Below, piece after piece: positions 1-9,500 of a DNA stretch of 20,586 nucleotides; position 1 is the first letter of the stretch; each line of letters opens with the position of its first letter. Both the position numbers and the translations under genes were made by a program. The DNA is from Dehalococcoidia bacterium (GTDB lineage Bacteria > Chloroflexota > Dehalococcoidia > SM23-28-2). The DNA lies in NCBI GenBank assembly GCA_022866185.1, contig JALHUG010000173.1, positions 1 to 20,586 on the forward strand, in the 5' to 3' direction. Under the pieces are notes generated by a model that was not told where the DNA came from, made no database searches, and saw only the letters and a program-made list of their open reading frames with translations.

Positions 1-144
1 CAACAGAGGGTGGTTGTTATGCGCTTCGCCCAGGAGAGGAGCGGCAGGGAGATCGCGCAGGCCATAGGCCGGAGCGAGGCGGCCGTAAAGGCCCTTCAGT
101 TCCGGGCCTTGCAGAACCTGCGTATGTGGGCAGAGGGAGGCTAG
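1..144 (+). CDS. ECF-type RNA polymerase sigma factor, C-terminal region 4 (5' end outside window)
   Basis: The reading frame is open from base 1 to the TAG at 142-144 and gives 47 residues, so only the C-terminus is present. The visible part is a sigma region 4 helix-turn-helix: a QRVV..RF helix, the SGREIAQAIGRSEAAVKAL turn and recognition helix, then the basic RALQNLR tail. This segment reads the -35 box in group IV sigma factors. The stop lies 2 bp before the ATG of the next gene, and the ribosome site of that gene (GGGAGG near 134-139) sits inside this coding end. Co-transcription and translational coupling are therefore likely. That gene begins with an anti-sigma-like segment, which is the usual partner arrangement. 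The ECF class cannot be set from this fragment. Confidence 0.85.
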   Translation, partial: QQRVVVMRFAQERSGREIAQAIGRSEAAVKALQFRALQNLRMWAEGG

Positions 145-146
145 TC

Positions 147-3100
147 ATGACTGACCAGGAACGGTTCGACCACTTGGACCGCACGCTGGACGATGTGATC
201 GCCGGCCGCAAGCCCGCAGCCAGCGGCGACCCTGAAGTCGATGCGTTGACGCATTTCGCCTCGGGCCTGCGGGGCCTCCCCGACCCTGCCTTCAAGGACC
301 GCCTGCACCACCAGCTCTTCCCGCCAGCGCCGGGCCTGGTCTACAACCTCCGCCGTTGGCTGAGCGGTGGTCGGCGGCCGATCCTGGCGGGCGCCCTCGC
401 CCTAGCCACCGCCGCCGCGGTGGCTGTGGCCGTCTATTTCATCACCCAGGGCGGGGGCGGCGGCGGCGAGGTCATCGTGGGCCCATCCACCCCTACCGCC
501 TCCGTCTGCGACCTGCCGACGGTCATCGAGCCGCCGGCAGCGGCCCCTTCGGAGGACTGGCAGAGCCTGACTCTGTCCCCGGTCAACGACTGCTTCCGCC
601 TGGCCGCAACGAGCAGCGATGCCGCCGGGGTCGCTCTGGACTCGTCCTTCGTTCTGGAAGCGCAAGAGCCCGTCGACAGCGCTTCCCTGGCCAGCCGCCT
701 CCAGGTGGAGCCCGAGCTGAAGTTCGAGATCGCAGCCATCGGCGATAGCGAGGCCAGTGCCCAGCCGGGCGCTCTCGCCGCTGCCAGCGCCCGCTATCGC
801 ATCCAGCCCGAGGGGCCTCTGGCCGAGGACACCGTCTACCGCTTCACCCTGCTCAACGAGGCGGGCGGCCTCCCCATCAGTACGTGGGCCTTCCAGACCG
901 AGCGCCCCCTGCGTGTCGTCCAAACCCTCCCCGCCGACCAGTCCACGCACGTCCCGCTGAACGTCGGCATCGAGCTCACCTTCAGCCACGATGGCGTCAC
1001 CGGCGTGGAGGAGAACTTCCGGATCACCCCCTCGGTCGAGGGCCGCTTCGAGATCCACAAACGGGTCGCCGTCTTCGTTCCCCAGGAGCTGCAGCCGGAG
1101 ACTCTGTATACCGTGACCCTCAGCACTGGCGTGGGCATCGCCGGCACCGACCAGACTCTGGCCGAAGAGTTCACCTTCCAGTTCGAGACCGGCTCCGAGG
1201 AGCGCACCGGTCAGACCCCCGGAGAGCAGCCCACCCTTCAGTTCACCCGCCGCGTCTGGGAGTCAGCCACCGCAGAGGCCCCAGCCCTGTCCTTCTTCGC
1301 GGGCTGGGGCGAACCCAACGCTACCACGCCAGCTACCCTCCCCTTCTCTGTCTACCATTTCGCGGACGTGGACGCCTTCCTCGCCTCCCTCGACGAGTTC
1401 ACCGCCATTCCCAGTTGGGCATCGGTGACCCGCAGCCGTTTCACGGTTGACACCGCGGGCCTCCAGCGAGTTGCCTCCTTCGAGGCCGCTCTGAAATCCA
1501 TCGGCCAGTACAGCGACCTGTACATCATCTTTCCCGAGGCCCTGCCCGAGGGCTACTACCTGGTGGAGACCACCTTCGAGGACAGACCGCTTCAGGCCTG
1601 GCTCCAGGTGACCGATGTCGCGACCTACGTCTCGCTTAGCCGCAGCCGCACCCTCCTCTGGGTCAACGACGTGGCGGCCAAGGGGCCGCTGGCCAACGCC
1701 ACCGTCAGCGTGGTCGGCGACGACTTCTCCACCACCACCGGCTCCGACGGCATGGCCTTCTTCGACACGCCCGCCGACCTCATAGGTCTGAAGCCCAGTC
1801 CGCTCGGGTATAGCACCAGCCGGACTGTGGGCAACCTGATGGTGACCGCCCCCGACGGCCGCACCGCCGTGGTGCCCCTAGCGGACATCTTCAACGGCTA
1901 CCAATCCTACGGCTTCCGCGAATACGGCTTCTCCGGCGACCCCAGCCTCTACTGGCGCTTCCTCTACACCGATCGCCGCCTGTATCGTCCCACCGACACC
2001 GTCAACTTCTGGGGCCTGGTGCGCCTGCGGGAGGAGCCGCTGCCCTCGCAGGAGATCACCGTCGAGCTCAGCGGCAGCGACTACACCTCCTTCGACTACC
2101 GGCCTGTCGTCATCGCCAGTGGCACCGTCACCACCACGCCCACGGGGACCTTCATCGGCGAGCTCCCCTTCAAGGGCGTCTCCCACGGCTACTACAGCCT
2201 ACGGGCGCGGGTAGGAGATCAGGTCATCACCTCTACCTACTTCAAGGTGCAGGATTTCACGAAGCCCGCCTACAAGATAGACGTGGTCCCCTCCAAGAAG
2301 GCCATCCTCGTCGGCGAGGAGATGGAGTTCGCCATCAAGGCCTCCTTCTTCGAGGGAAGCCCCGTGCCCAACGTGGAGCTAAACTACACTGGGCCTGTCA
2401 ACGGCTCTGTCACCACCGACGCCAACGGGGAGGCCTCCGTCCCTTGCGTCGGCAACCTCGACGACTTTGATTACCGCTACGGCGACCATCGGTTCGGTTA
2501 CCTCAAGGTAGTCCCCGCCCTGGCCGAGGAGGGCGAGATCACCGGCGGCGCTGGCGTCCAGCTCTTCCCCTCGGCTCTGACCATGGATGCGACTGCCGAG
2601 TTCAAGGCCGAGACCAACACCGTCATGGTCTCCGGCAGCGTCTACAACGTGGACCTGGAACGCATCAACAACGACGAAGCCAGCGACTTCTCCGACTATC
2701 TCGGCGACCCTGCGGTCGGTCGCCAGGTGACGGCTGACGTCACCGAAGTCTCCTATCAACGCGTCGAGATAGGCGAAACCTACGACTTCATCGCCAAGAT
2801 CGTCCGCAAGGAGTATCGATACGATGAGGTAGAGAGATCGCTAGGCGGTTTCAGCGCCACCTCGGACGCCGATGGCCGCTTCGCGTTCTCCTTCCCTGCC
2901 GTGAAGGACAAGAGGTACGACGTCAACCTTCGCGTGACCGATGACGCTGGCCGTACGGCCCACCAGGAGACGTACATCTACAGCGGCGTTAGATTCTATG
3001 GCAACTCCCTTTACCTGCACCTGGACCCGGAGTCCCAAAAGCCATACGCCGTCGGCGACCAGGTAGCGCTCACCATGCGCCAGGGCGATGAGGACCTGCC

Positions 3101-5447
3101 CGCCAGCGGCGACAATCGCTACCTGTTCTACCTGGCGCAGAATGGCATCCGCAGCTACGCTATTCAGGACGGCCCACACTACTCCTTCGCCTTTGCCGAG
3201 GAGCACATCCCCAACGTCAACGCCATCGCCGTGCGCTTCACCGGCGCCACCTACCAGGAGGTCAGCTACGGCTACACAGTCCGCTTCGATAGCTCTCTCC
3301 GCAAACTCAACATCACCGTCCAGCCCGACCAGGAGCGCTACCGCCCGGGCGATAAGGCCACCCTCAGCATCAGCGTCAGCGACAAAAACGGCCGGCCGGT
3401 TCAGGCGGAGGTTATCCTCAGCGCCGTTGACGAAGCTATCTTCCGCCTCGAGGGCGAAGACTTCTTCTACGACCTGGAGATACTAAGCTCGCTCTACCAG
3501 ACGGTCTCATCCGGGGTGCTTAGAACATACTCATCCCATCAGTATCCGGTGCCAACCGGCGCTGAGAGAGGCGGCGAAGGCGGCGCCCGCGAGGACTTCA
3601 AGGATGTCGCCCTCTTCGACCGCGTCACCACCGACGCCGACGGGCGCGCTTCCATCGCCTTCGACCTCCCCGACAACCTCACCTCCTGGCGCGTCAGCGC
3701 CCTCGCCGTCAGCCAGGACCTCTACGCGGGCTCCAGCGTCTCCCTCGTCCCCGTCGGCCTCCCCTTCTTTGTGGACGTGGCGATGAACAGCTCCTACCTC
3801 ACCAGCGACCAGCCCTCCATCAGGGTCCGCGCCTTCGGGGAGGAGCTCAGCGCCGGCGATCAGGTGACCTTTGAGGTCACATCGCCCACTTTGCTGGACG
3901 AGCCGCTGACCGCCAGCGGCACCGCCTTCACTGCTATCGACATCCCGCTGCCGCCGCTGCGCGAAGGCCAGCATGAGCTCACCATCAAGGCCTCCGCCCA
4001 CGGCCTGGAGGACGCCCTGGTGCGCAGCGTTACCGTCGTGCCGTCCCGCCTCCTCCACAGCGAGGCCCGCTTCTACGAGCTCCAGCCCGGCCAGAGCGTC
4101 GCTCCCGAGGGCAGCGCCGACCGCCTGACTCGCGTGGTCATCACCGACCACAACCGCGGCCGCTACTATCCCGATCTCCTCTCCCTGAGCTGGACGTATG
4201 GCGACCGTGTAGACCAGATGCTGGCCCGCAACCTGGCCCAAGAGCTACTGCTCGAATACTTCCAGGAGGAGGCCACCTTCCCCGCGGAGTTTCACCCCTC
4301 CTCGTACCAGACCACGGACGGCGGCATCGCCATCTTCCCCTTCGCCGATAACGACCTCGTCCTCAGCGCTCGCGCCGCCGCTCTGGCGCCCGAGCGCTTC
4401 GGTCGCCAGGCCCTCGTCCAGTACTTCCGGAAGGTCGCCGACGACGCCAACGAGACCCGCGAGCGCACCATCATCGCCATGTACGGGCTGGCCGCCCTGG
4501 AGGAGCCCATGCTCCCCAACATCCAGGCCTTCGCTGCACTCACCGACCTCTCGCCGCGCGAGCGCCTCTACCTCGGCCTCGCCGCCGCGGAGCTGGGCGA
4601 TCAGGACACCGCCCGCTCCCTCTACCGAGGATTGCTGGAGGAGTTCGGCCAGCGTCGCGGCGGCTCCGTACGCCTCAACGTCGGCGTGGACCAGGACGAC
4701 ATCCTAGAGGCTACCTCCTTGGCCGCCATCCTGGGGGCCTCCCTCGCCGACAACTGGTCCCCTTTGCTGTTCGACTACACCACCACCAACTACACCCATG
4801 ACACCCTCATCTACCTGGAGCAGATCAGCTTTCTAGTGGAGGCGCTGCCCAACCTCTCGGCTGCACCCGTCCGCTTCGCCTACACCCTGGACGGCCAGAG
4901 AACCGAAGAGGAGCTGGACCGGGGCAACAGCCTTGCCCTGCACCTGACGCCTGAGGAGCTGCGCGACCTGAACCTGGAGGCCCTGGAAGGCACCCTGGGC
5001 ATCGCCACCTCCTTCCTGGCCCCCTTCGATCCCAGTTCCGTCCAGCCCGATCCAGTGGTCTCCATCAGCCGTAGCTACCAGGGCCAGCCGAAAGGCAGCG
5101 CGACCATCGAGGAGGGCGAGCTGGTGCGCATCACCATCGCCTACAAGCTGGGCCCCCAGGCGGTGAGCGGCTGCTACCAGGTGAGCGACCTCCTGCCCTC
5201 CGGCCTCAAGCCCATCACCCGCCTGTACCAGTGGGGGATCACGGACATGAGTGTCGCCTACCCCTACGCCATCGAGGGCCAGCGCGTCAGCTTCTGCGTG
5301 TACAGGTACAGCAAACAACTGCCCCTGGTCTACTACGCCCGCGTCATCGGCAAGGGCACATACAGCGCTGAGCCCGCCGTCATCCAGTCCCAGCAGGCCA
5401 CGGAGAGCATCAACCTAACCGGCTCCTTACCAGTGGAGATAAGATGA
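147..5447 (+). CDS. Membrane-anchored alpha-2-macroglobulin fused to an anti-sigma-like cytoplasmic N-terminus; thioester lost
   Basis: The protein has 1766 residues. ATG 147 is preferred over in-frame GTG 126 because GGGAGG lies 7 bases upstream. Residues 1-78 are charged and soluble and resemble the N-termini of zinc-less anti-sigma factors (VDALTHFASGLRGLPDPAFKDRL). A single membrane helix spans about 79-100, followed by a Gly-rich linker. Residues about 110-350 look like Ig-like Big_5 domains (TLPADQSTHVPLNVGIELTF near 257). MG domains follow, with the family motif DRRLYRPTDTVNFWG near 608 and the A2M motif LPDNLTSWRVSALAV at 1174. The TED-like helical part begins near 1349, and the C-terminus has an MG10-type DLLPSGLKPI motif. 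Where the family has YGCxEQ, this protein reads YGDRVDQ (1351-1357), so no thioester can form. Family members are surface protease traps. The receptor or sensor role is inference from the fusion and the upstream sigma gene. Confidence 0.88.
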   Translation: MTDQERFDHLDRTLDDVIAGRKPAASGDPEVDALTHFASGLRGLPDPAFKDRLHHQLFPPAPGLVYNLRRWLSGGRRPILAGALALATAAAVAVAVYFITQGGGGGGEVIVGPSTPTASVCDLPTVIEPPAAAPSEDWQSLTLSPVNDCFRLAATSSDAAGVALDSSFVLEAQEPVDSASLASRLQVEPELKFEIAAIGDSEASAQPGALAAASARYRIQPEGPLAEDTVYRFTLLNEAGGLPISTWAFQTERPLRVVQTLPADQSTHVPLNVGIELTFSHDGVTGVEENFRITPSVEGRFEIHKRVAVFVPQELQPETLYTVTLSTGVGIAGTDQTLAEEFTFQFETGSEERTGQTPGEQPTLQFTRRVWESATAEAPALSFFAGWGEPNATTPATLPFSVYHFADVDAFLASLDEFTAIPSWASVTRSRFTVDTAGLQRVASFEAALKSIGQYSDLYIIFPEALPEGYYLVETTFEDRPLQAWLQVTDVATYVSLSRSRTLLWVNDVAAKGPLANATVSVVGDDFSTTTGSDGMAFFDTPADLIGLKPSPLGYSTSRTVGNLMVTAPDGRTAVVPLADIFNGYQSYGFREYGFSGDPSLYWRFLYTDRRLYRPTDTVNFWGLVRLREEPLPSQEITVELSGSDYTSFDYRPVVIASGTVTTTPTGTFIGELPFKGVSHGYYSLRARVGDQVITSTYFKVQDFTKPAYKIDVVPSKKAILVGEEMEFAIKASFFEGSPVPNVELNYTGPVNGSVTTDANGEASVPCVGNLDDFDYRYGDHRFGYLKVVPALAEEGEITGGAGVQLFPSALTMDATAEFKAETNTVMVSGSVYNVDLERINNDEASDFSDYLGDPAVGRQVTADVTEVSYQRVEIGETYDFIAKIVRKEYRYDEVERSLGGFSATSDADGRFAFSFPAVKDKRYDVNLRVTDDAGRTAHQETYIYSGVRFYGNSLYLHLDPESQKPYAVGDQVALTMRQGDEDLPASGDNRYLFYLAQNGIRSYAIQDGPHYSFAFAEEHIPNVNAIAVRFTGATYQEVSYGYTVRFDSSLRKLNITVQPDQERYRPGDKATLSISVSDKNGRPVQAEVILSAVDEAIFRLEGEDFFYDLEILSSLYQTVSSGVLRTYSSHQYPVPTGAERGGEGGAREDFKDVALFDRVTTDADGRASIAFDLPDNLTSWRVSALAVSQDLYAGSSVSLVPVGLPFFVDVAMNSSYLTSDQPSIRVRAFGEELSAGDQVTFEVTSPTLLDEPLTASGTAFTAIDIPLPPLREGQHELTIKASAHGLEDALVRSVTVVPSRLLHSEARFYELQPGQSVAPEGSADRLTRVVITDHNRGRYYPDLLSLSWTYGDRVDQMLARNLAQELLLEYFQEEATFPAEFHPSSYQTTDGGIAIFPFADNDLVLSARAAALAPERFGRQALVQYFRKVADDANETRERTIIAMYGLAALEEPMLPNIQAFAALTDLSPRERLYLGLAAAELGDQDTARSLYRGLLEEFGQRRGGSVRLNVGVDQDDILEATSLAAILGASLADNWSPLLFDYTTTNYTHDTLIYLEQISFLVEALPNLSAAPVRFAYTLDGQRTEEELDRGNSLALHLTPEELRDLNLEALEGTLGIATSFLAPFDPSSVQPDPVVSISRSYQGQPKGSATIEEGELVRITIAYKLGPQAVSGCYQVSDLLPSGLKPITRLYQWGITDMSVAYPYAIEGQRVSFCVYRYSKQLPLVYYARVIGKGTYSAEPAVIQSQQATESINLTGSLPVEIR

Positions 5448-6367
5448 GGCTGGCGCTTCCCGCCCGCGCCGTTCCCATTGCCGCCGGCTGGCCCTTGGGC
5501 GCCGCCGCGCTTGCCCTAATCGCCTTCACCCTTCTCTTTCTTCCTTCCACGCCGGATGAGGCCAGCCTCGCCTCCGTCGTCATCGCCCGACAGGCACACC
5601 CTCTCACCTTCTTCGACGACCAGGCCTTCGCCCACGCCCTCAGCCGCGCCGAGGCAACAGACCCGAGCCCCATGCCGGGCGCCCGCGCCGTCATCGTGCC
5701 CCACCACTGGCTGGCCGGCCACCTCATCCTGGCCTCCCTGCGTGACCTTGCCGCCAGCGGCGACTACCGGCGGATCATCCTCATCGGCCCCAACCACATC
5801 AACGCCGGCGGCGCCGCCGTCATCACCAGCGACCTACCCTGGCAGACCCCCTTCGGCCTGATCGAGCCCGACGGCGAGGCGATCCGGCGGTTGACCAGCA
5901 ACGGCATCGCTCTGAGTGAGCCCAGCGTCCTCACCTACGAGCACGCCGTCGCCGGCATCGTGCCCGCCATCGCCTACTTTCTGCCCCAGGCGCGGGTGGT
6001 GCCGCTCGTCCTACGCAGCGACCTAACCTCGACCGAGGTGAAGGCGCTGGCCGCTGCCCTGGCGCCGCTGCTCGACGACGAAACCGCCCTCGTCGCCGCC
6101 GTGGACTTCTCCCACTACCTGTCGGCGCAGGAGGCGCGGCAACGCGACCGCGAGACCTTAGAGGCCCTCCAATCCCTGGACTCCTCCCGCATCCTCGCCT
6201 TCAGCAACGAGCACGTGGACTCGCCGGCCTCCATAGCGGCAGTGATGGAGACGATGCGTCTCCTGGGCGCGACCGAATTCGAGCTGAGGGAGAACATCAA
6301 CTCCAGCGACCTGGGCAGCCCTGCCCTGGCGCCCGTGACCAGCTACATCACCGGCTACTACCGCTGA
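5444..6367 (+). CDS. amrB: MEMO-family protein (AmmeMemoRadiSam system protein B-like), membrane-anchored
   Basis: The protein has 307 residues. Its ATG overlaps the upstream stop as ATGA (5444-5447), so translation is coupled to the alpha-2-macroglobulin gene. An uncleaved-looking N-terminal hydrophobic segment at about 18-33 places the domain outside the membrane. MEMO motifs are present: VPHH with H87/H88, GPNH with H118, YEHAVAGIVPAIAYFLP with E166/H167, and DFSHY with D221 and H224. MEMO proteins share the fold of class III extradiol dioxygenases and bind metal through histidines; human MEMO1 also uses a Cys. No cysteine occurs anywhere in this protein, which suits an extracytoplasmic location. 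The usual partners of the AmmeMemoRadiSam set (AMMECR1 and radical SAM) are not in the window. The substrate is unknown. The family assignment is firm; the role is not. Confidence 0.85.
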   Translation: MRLALPARAVPIAAGWPLGAAALALIAFTLLFLPSTPDEASLASVVIARQAHPLTFFDDQAFAHALSRAEATDPSPMPGARAVIVPHHWLAGHLILASLRDLAASGDYRRIILIGPNHINAGGAAVITSDLPWQTPFGLIEPDGEAIRRLTSNGIALSEPSVLTYEHAVAGIVPAIAYFLPQARVVPLVLRSDLTSTEVKALAAALAPLLDDETALVAAVDFSHYLSAQEARQRDRETLEALQSLDSSRILAFSNEHVDSPASIAAVMETMRLLGATEFELRENINSSDLGSPALAPVTSYITGYYR

Positions 6368-6437
6368 CGGCCGGATGATGAATGTTGGATTCGTCGCCGG
6401 TCACAGAGCGTTCGCCTGGGGCTGCTGATTCATCAGG

Positions 6438-6451
6438 TCTCTGGCCAGAGA
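6438..6451. repeat. 14-bp perfect palindrome in the MEMO-SIR2 intergenic gap
   Basis: TCTCTGGCCAGAGA reads the same on both strands and lies in the 203-bp non-coding gap (6368-6570) between two convergent genes. It has no loop and no T-run, so it is a poor intrinsic terminator. It could be a protein-binding site or chance. I see nothing else in this gap: no tRNA and no supported small ORF. Confidence 0.3.
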
Positions 6452-6570
6452 TACGAGGCGCCCAGCATGGAATCACGTGGCTTTGGATGTCCAGCTCCTA
6501 GGTGGCCGGGGATGTCAGACTGGCCTTTCTTGTCAGCCGTCTCGCCGCTTCTTGCCTGCAAGGGGCTTCT

Positions 6571-9500
6571 TCAATCCGCCAGCAGGTGCCGGAAGTCCCC
6601 GCGCCCTGTCATCCATAAGCGACCGATGATACGCTCAACCGCCTGGCGTTCGGGGCGGCCGCCGCTGCGTAGTATTGCGGCTAGAGTCGGCTCCAGTTCA
6701 CGCCCGATCCAGTAGACCTCGGGATCGTCGGCCCATCGTCGGACGATGCGGTCAAGCAGGGCAGCACAAGGTCTCGGCTCCGGCTCGGCCTTTCGGGAAA
6801 GGTACTCCAGCAGCTGTTCGATGCCAAACCCGACCGAGACATGATCGATGGCCTGATGAAGGCGCGACTCGAAATGCTCTACCGAGGCATCCACTTTCGA
6901 GGGCCAGGTGCAGAATCGCGTGAGTTCCTCGCTTCGATCCTCGGCCCCCAGCGTGGCGAGGGCATCGGAACGCCCTTGCCAGTACTCGTCCATTTTCGTC
7001 CATAGTGTGTCGCGCCACTCGGGCTCAGTGGCTTGATCATATTCCTTGCCCATGAACCAAACCAGGTGGGCACGCACTTCATCCGGCGCGACCCGCAGTA
7101 GCTCCCCAAGCAGGCCATCGAAGCTGAAGCCGTCAACATCGAGGATCCAACCGACGACGATGTGAACGGCGAACTGCTCCCTCAAGTCGCGCTCGCTGAG
7201 GTAGATAGGGTCATCCACGGCGACGTCCGGTATGACCTGGCGGTACTGCGGCACAAGAGCGCGCATGACATCCTTGGCCAGCGGTGCGCTGCCCCAGAGA
7301 TACCCGTTGAAGAAGGCGACGCGCGCAGCCACCTCAGCCTCACCAGCGCCCTCCGGCCAGAGACTCTTGATGCTCTTCAGCAGCCAACCGGGGTCGCACC
7401 ATTCCAGAGTGCGGATGTACTGGCCAAACGCATGGCGTAGTTCCATACCCCCCCATCCGCCGCTCAACGCGTGTTCTATCCGACCACGCACTTCCTCCGG
7501 GATGGTACGAGCTTCATCGCCACCCAGGATCGCCTTCCGCCACACATACAGCATGAAGGAGTCTGCGGCTCGGCCAGCGGGCTCGTTCAACTGGTGGAAT
7601 TCTAGGTCCTTGCGCTCAGGCAACCCTCGTTCCAACGGCCTCGCCGACCGATCAAGCAGTGCGACGGCCACAGCGAACGCACGGTTCAGCAAGTCAGTGG
7701 GCACACCAAACTCACTGTTGGCTAACCCGTCTCGCAGCAAGTCGCTGACGGCCCACTCAGTATCTCTGGCACTGTCAGCTAGATCCGCGGCTAGTCGCTC
7801 GATCATTTCTATCAGCGGCAGCCACGCGAAAGTCCTCCGCTCCTTCATCGCCTCCCGGTACGAATCAAGATATGGCCAGGCATTTGGGAAGTCGTGGCGA
7901 GAGACCTTCGGTGCGAGAGCGAGCATTCCCTCGGGATCTTCTCGCACGAGTCCTCGCACTTCATCCCACTGTCCCTGGGTGTTTCGGAGTTCACCCAGAA
8001 CAGCGTCAGGTCCCTTCTTGCGAACCTCGCTCAGGTCCCGACCGCCACCCAACGCTGGCGACCACGTCCACGTCCAAGTCCGGATAGGCTCCTCTCTCTC
8101 ACCCCATTTCGTGCGCAGTTCGCGAAGCCAACGCTTTTCTTGCTTGGTCTGCGATGATTTCGGGATATTGCTGAGGAGCCGCCAGCGCCAAGACGCCAGG
8201 ATGCGGCTCCTGTCGTCGTCAGTCGCTTCGCCGGTTTCTGGGCCTCTCACCACGCCCTCATGCACGAGATCCTGAAGCTTTGCCGGCAGACGAGCGAAGT
8301 GGGTCCGAAGCAGGCGCCCAAACTCGTGGCAACCTGCCACGTCGAATAGTCTTTCTCGGGTAATGGGCCGGACTGTTGCTGTGCTAATCAGGTCAGGACG
8401 CTGCGTGAGAGTGTGGAGGGCTACCCGGCGAAGCATGTCCTCGTCGCTCGACAGGAGTCGGACGAGCTCGCGGGCGCCCTCTCGCGGCTTCGTATCCACG
8501 AACGCAAGGAGGGCGTCCCGGAAACCATCAACGAGGAAGTGAAGCGCTTGGTCGAAACGGCGGTCATTGGCGTCGTGGTCTTCTATCACGGGGCGCCGCA
8601 ACCGACTCACAAGACCGCCATACTCGAGTTCAAGGGTCTCGATGAGGCGGTCCCGAAACAGGCGGTAGATCGCCTCAGCATCAACCTTCATGAGCGCGGC
8701 AACCGCGGGCTTGAGGCGTTCAAGCTCGTGGTCTTCGACCTGGAGCTCAACCACTGACGTTCCGCGAGCCATCTTTGGCTTGGTGAGAGCCGCCAAGAGC
8801 TGTATGCCAAGGGAGGCCTCCCGTTCTTCGGCGAGCCGGGTCGCTAGGCCAACGAGGTAGTGGCCGACCAGAAGATCGGCCCGGTACCGGCTATCCAACC
8901 ACTGGCACAAGATCGGCAAGGCCGTTTGCACGTGATCATTGGGGAGGCCACTCGCCAGCTCTGCCAACACGCTCCGCACGTGCCAGTTCTCCGTCCCGGC
9001 GAGGCGTTGCAGAGTCATCACGACAGCTTCAGGCCTGGTCTTCGCGATTCGCCGTACGTATTCGGCTGCCGCCCATGGCACAATACGCACACGCCCTTCC
9101 GAATCAGCCTTGGGTTCAACCACGGCGGTCAGCATACCGGCCTCCAGCAATACGTCGAACCACTTAGGCGACGTAGCGTGAGTAAAGAAGTGGCGCGCAT
9201 ATTCTGGTACTGCGCGAATCAGTTCTAGGAGTTGTCGTTGCTCTTCTGGGGATGGGTGCTCTCTCCCGCCAAGGTCATCTAGCCGCTCGGCTGTCCTCAA
9301 GAATGTCGGCTCTCTCAGCGTTGGTTGCGTCTCCCGTTGCAGTCGTCTGAGCACAATTCGTAGCTGCGTATGATCAGGATCCCATACGTACCAAATGGGC
9401 TGCAGGCCTCTAGCCTCAAAGCGGCTGGTCTCAATTGCGATCTGCTCGGCCAATGGCAGGTCGCCGTTCGCTGGGTTGGACTCCGCCGGTAGAATGGCAA

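Noticed and set aside
402..1058. Long minus-strand frame opposite the A2M gene
   Set aside because: GC-rich coding DNA gives long antisense frames; composition is low-complexity Gly/Asp/Leu and no motif is present.
8413..8757. Plus-strand frame of 114 codons inside the SIR2 gene
   Set aside because: It is an antisense shadow of a coding region with clear homology; no ribosome site or family match.
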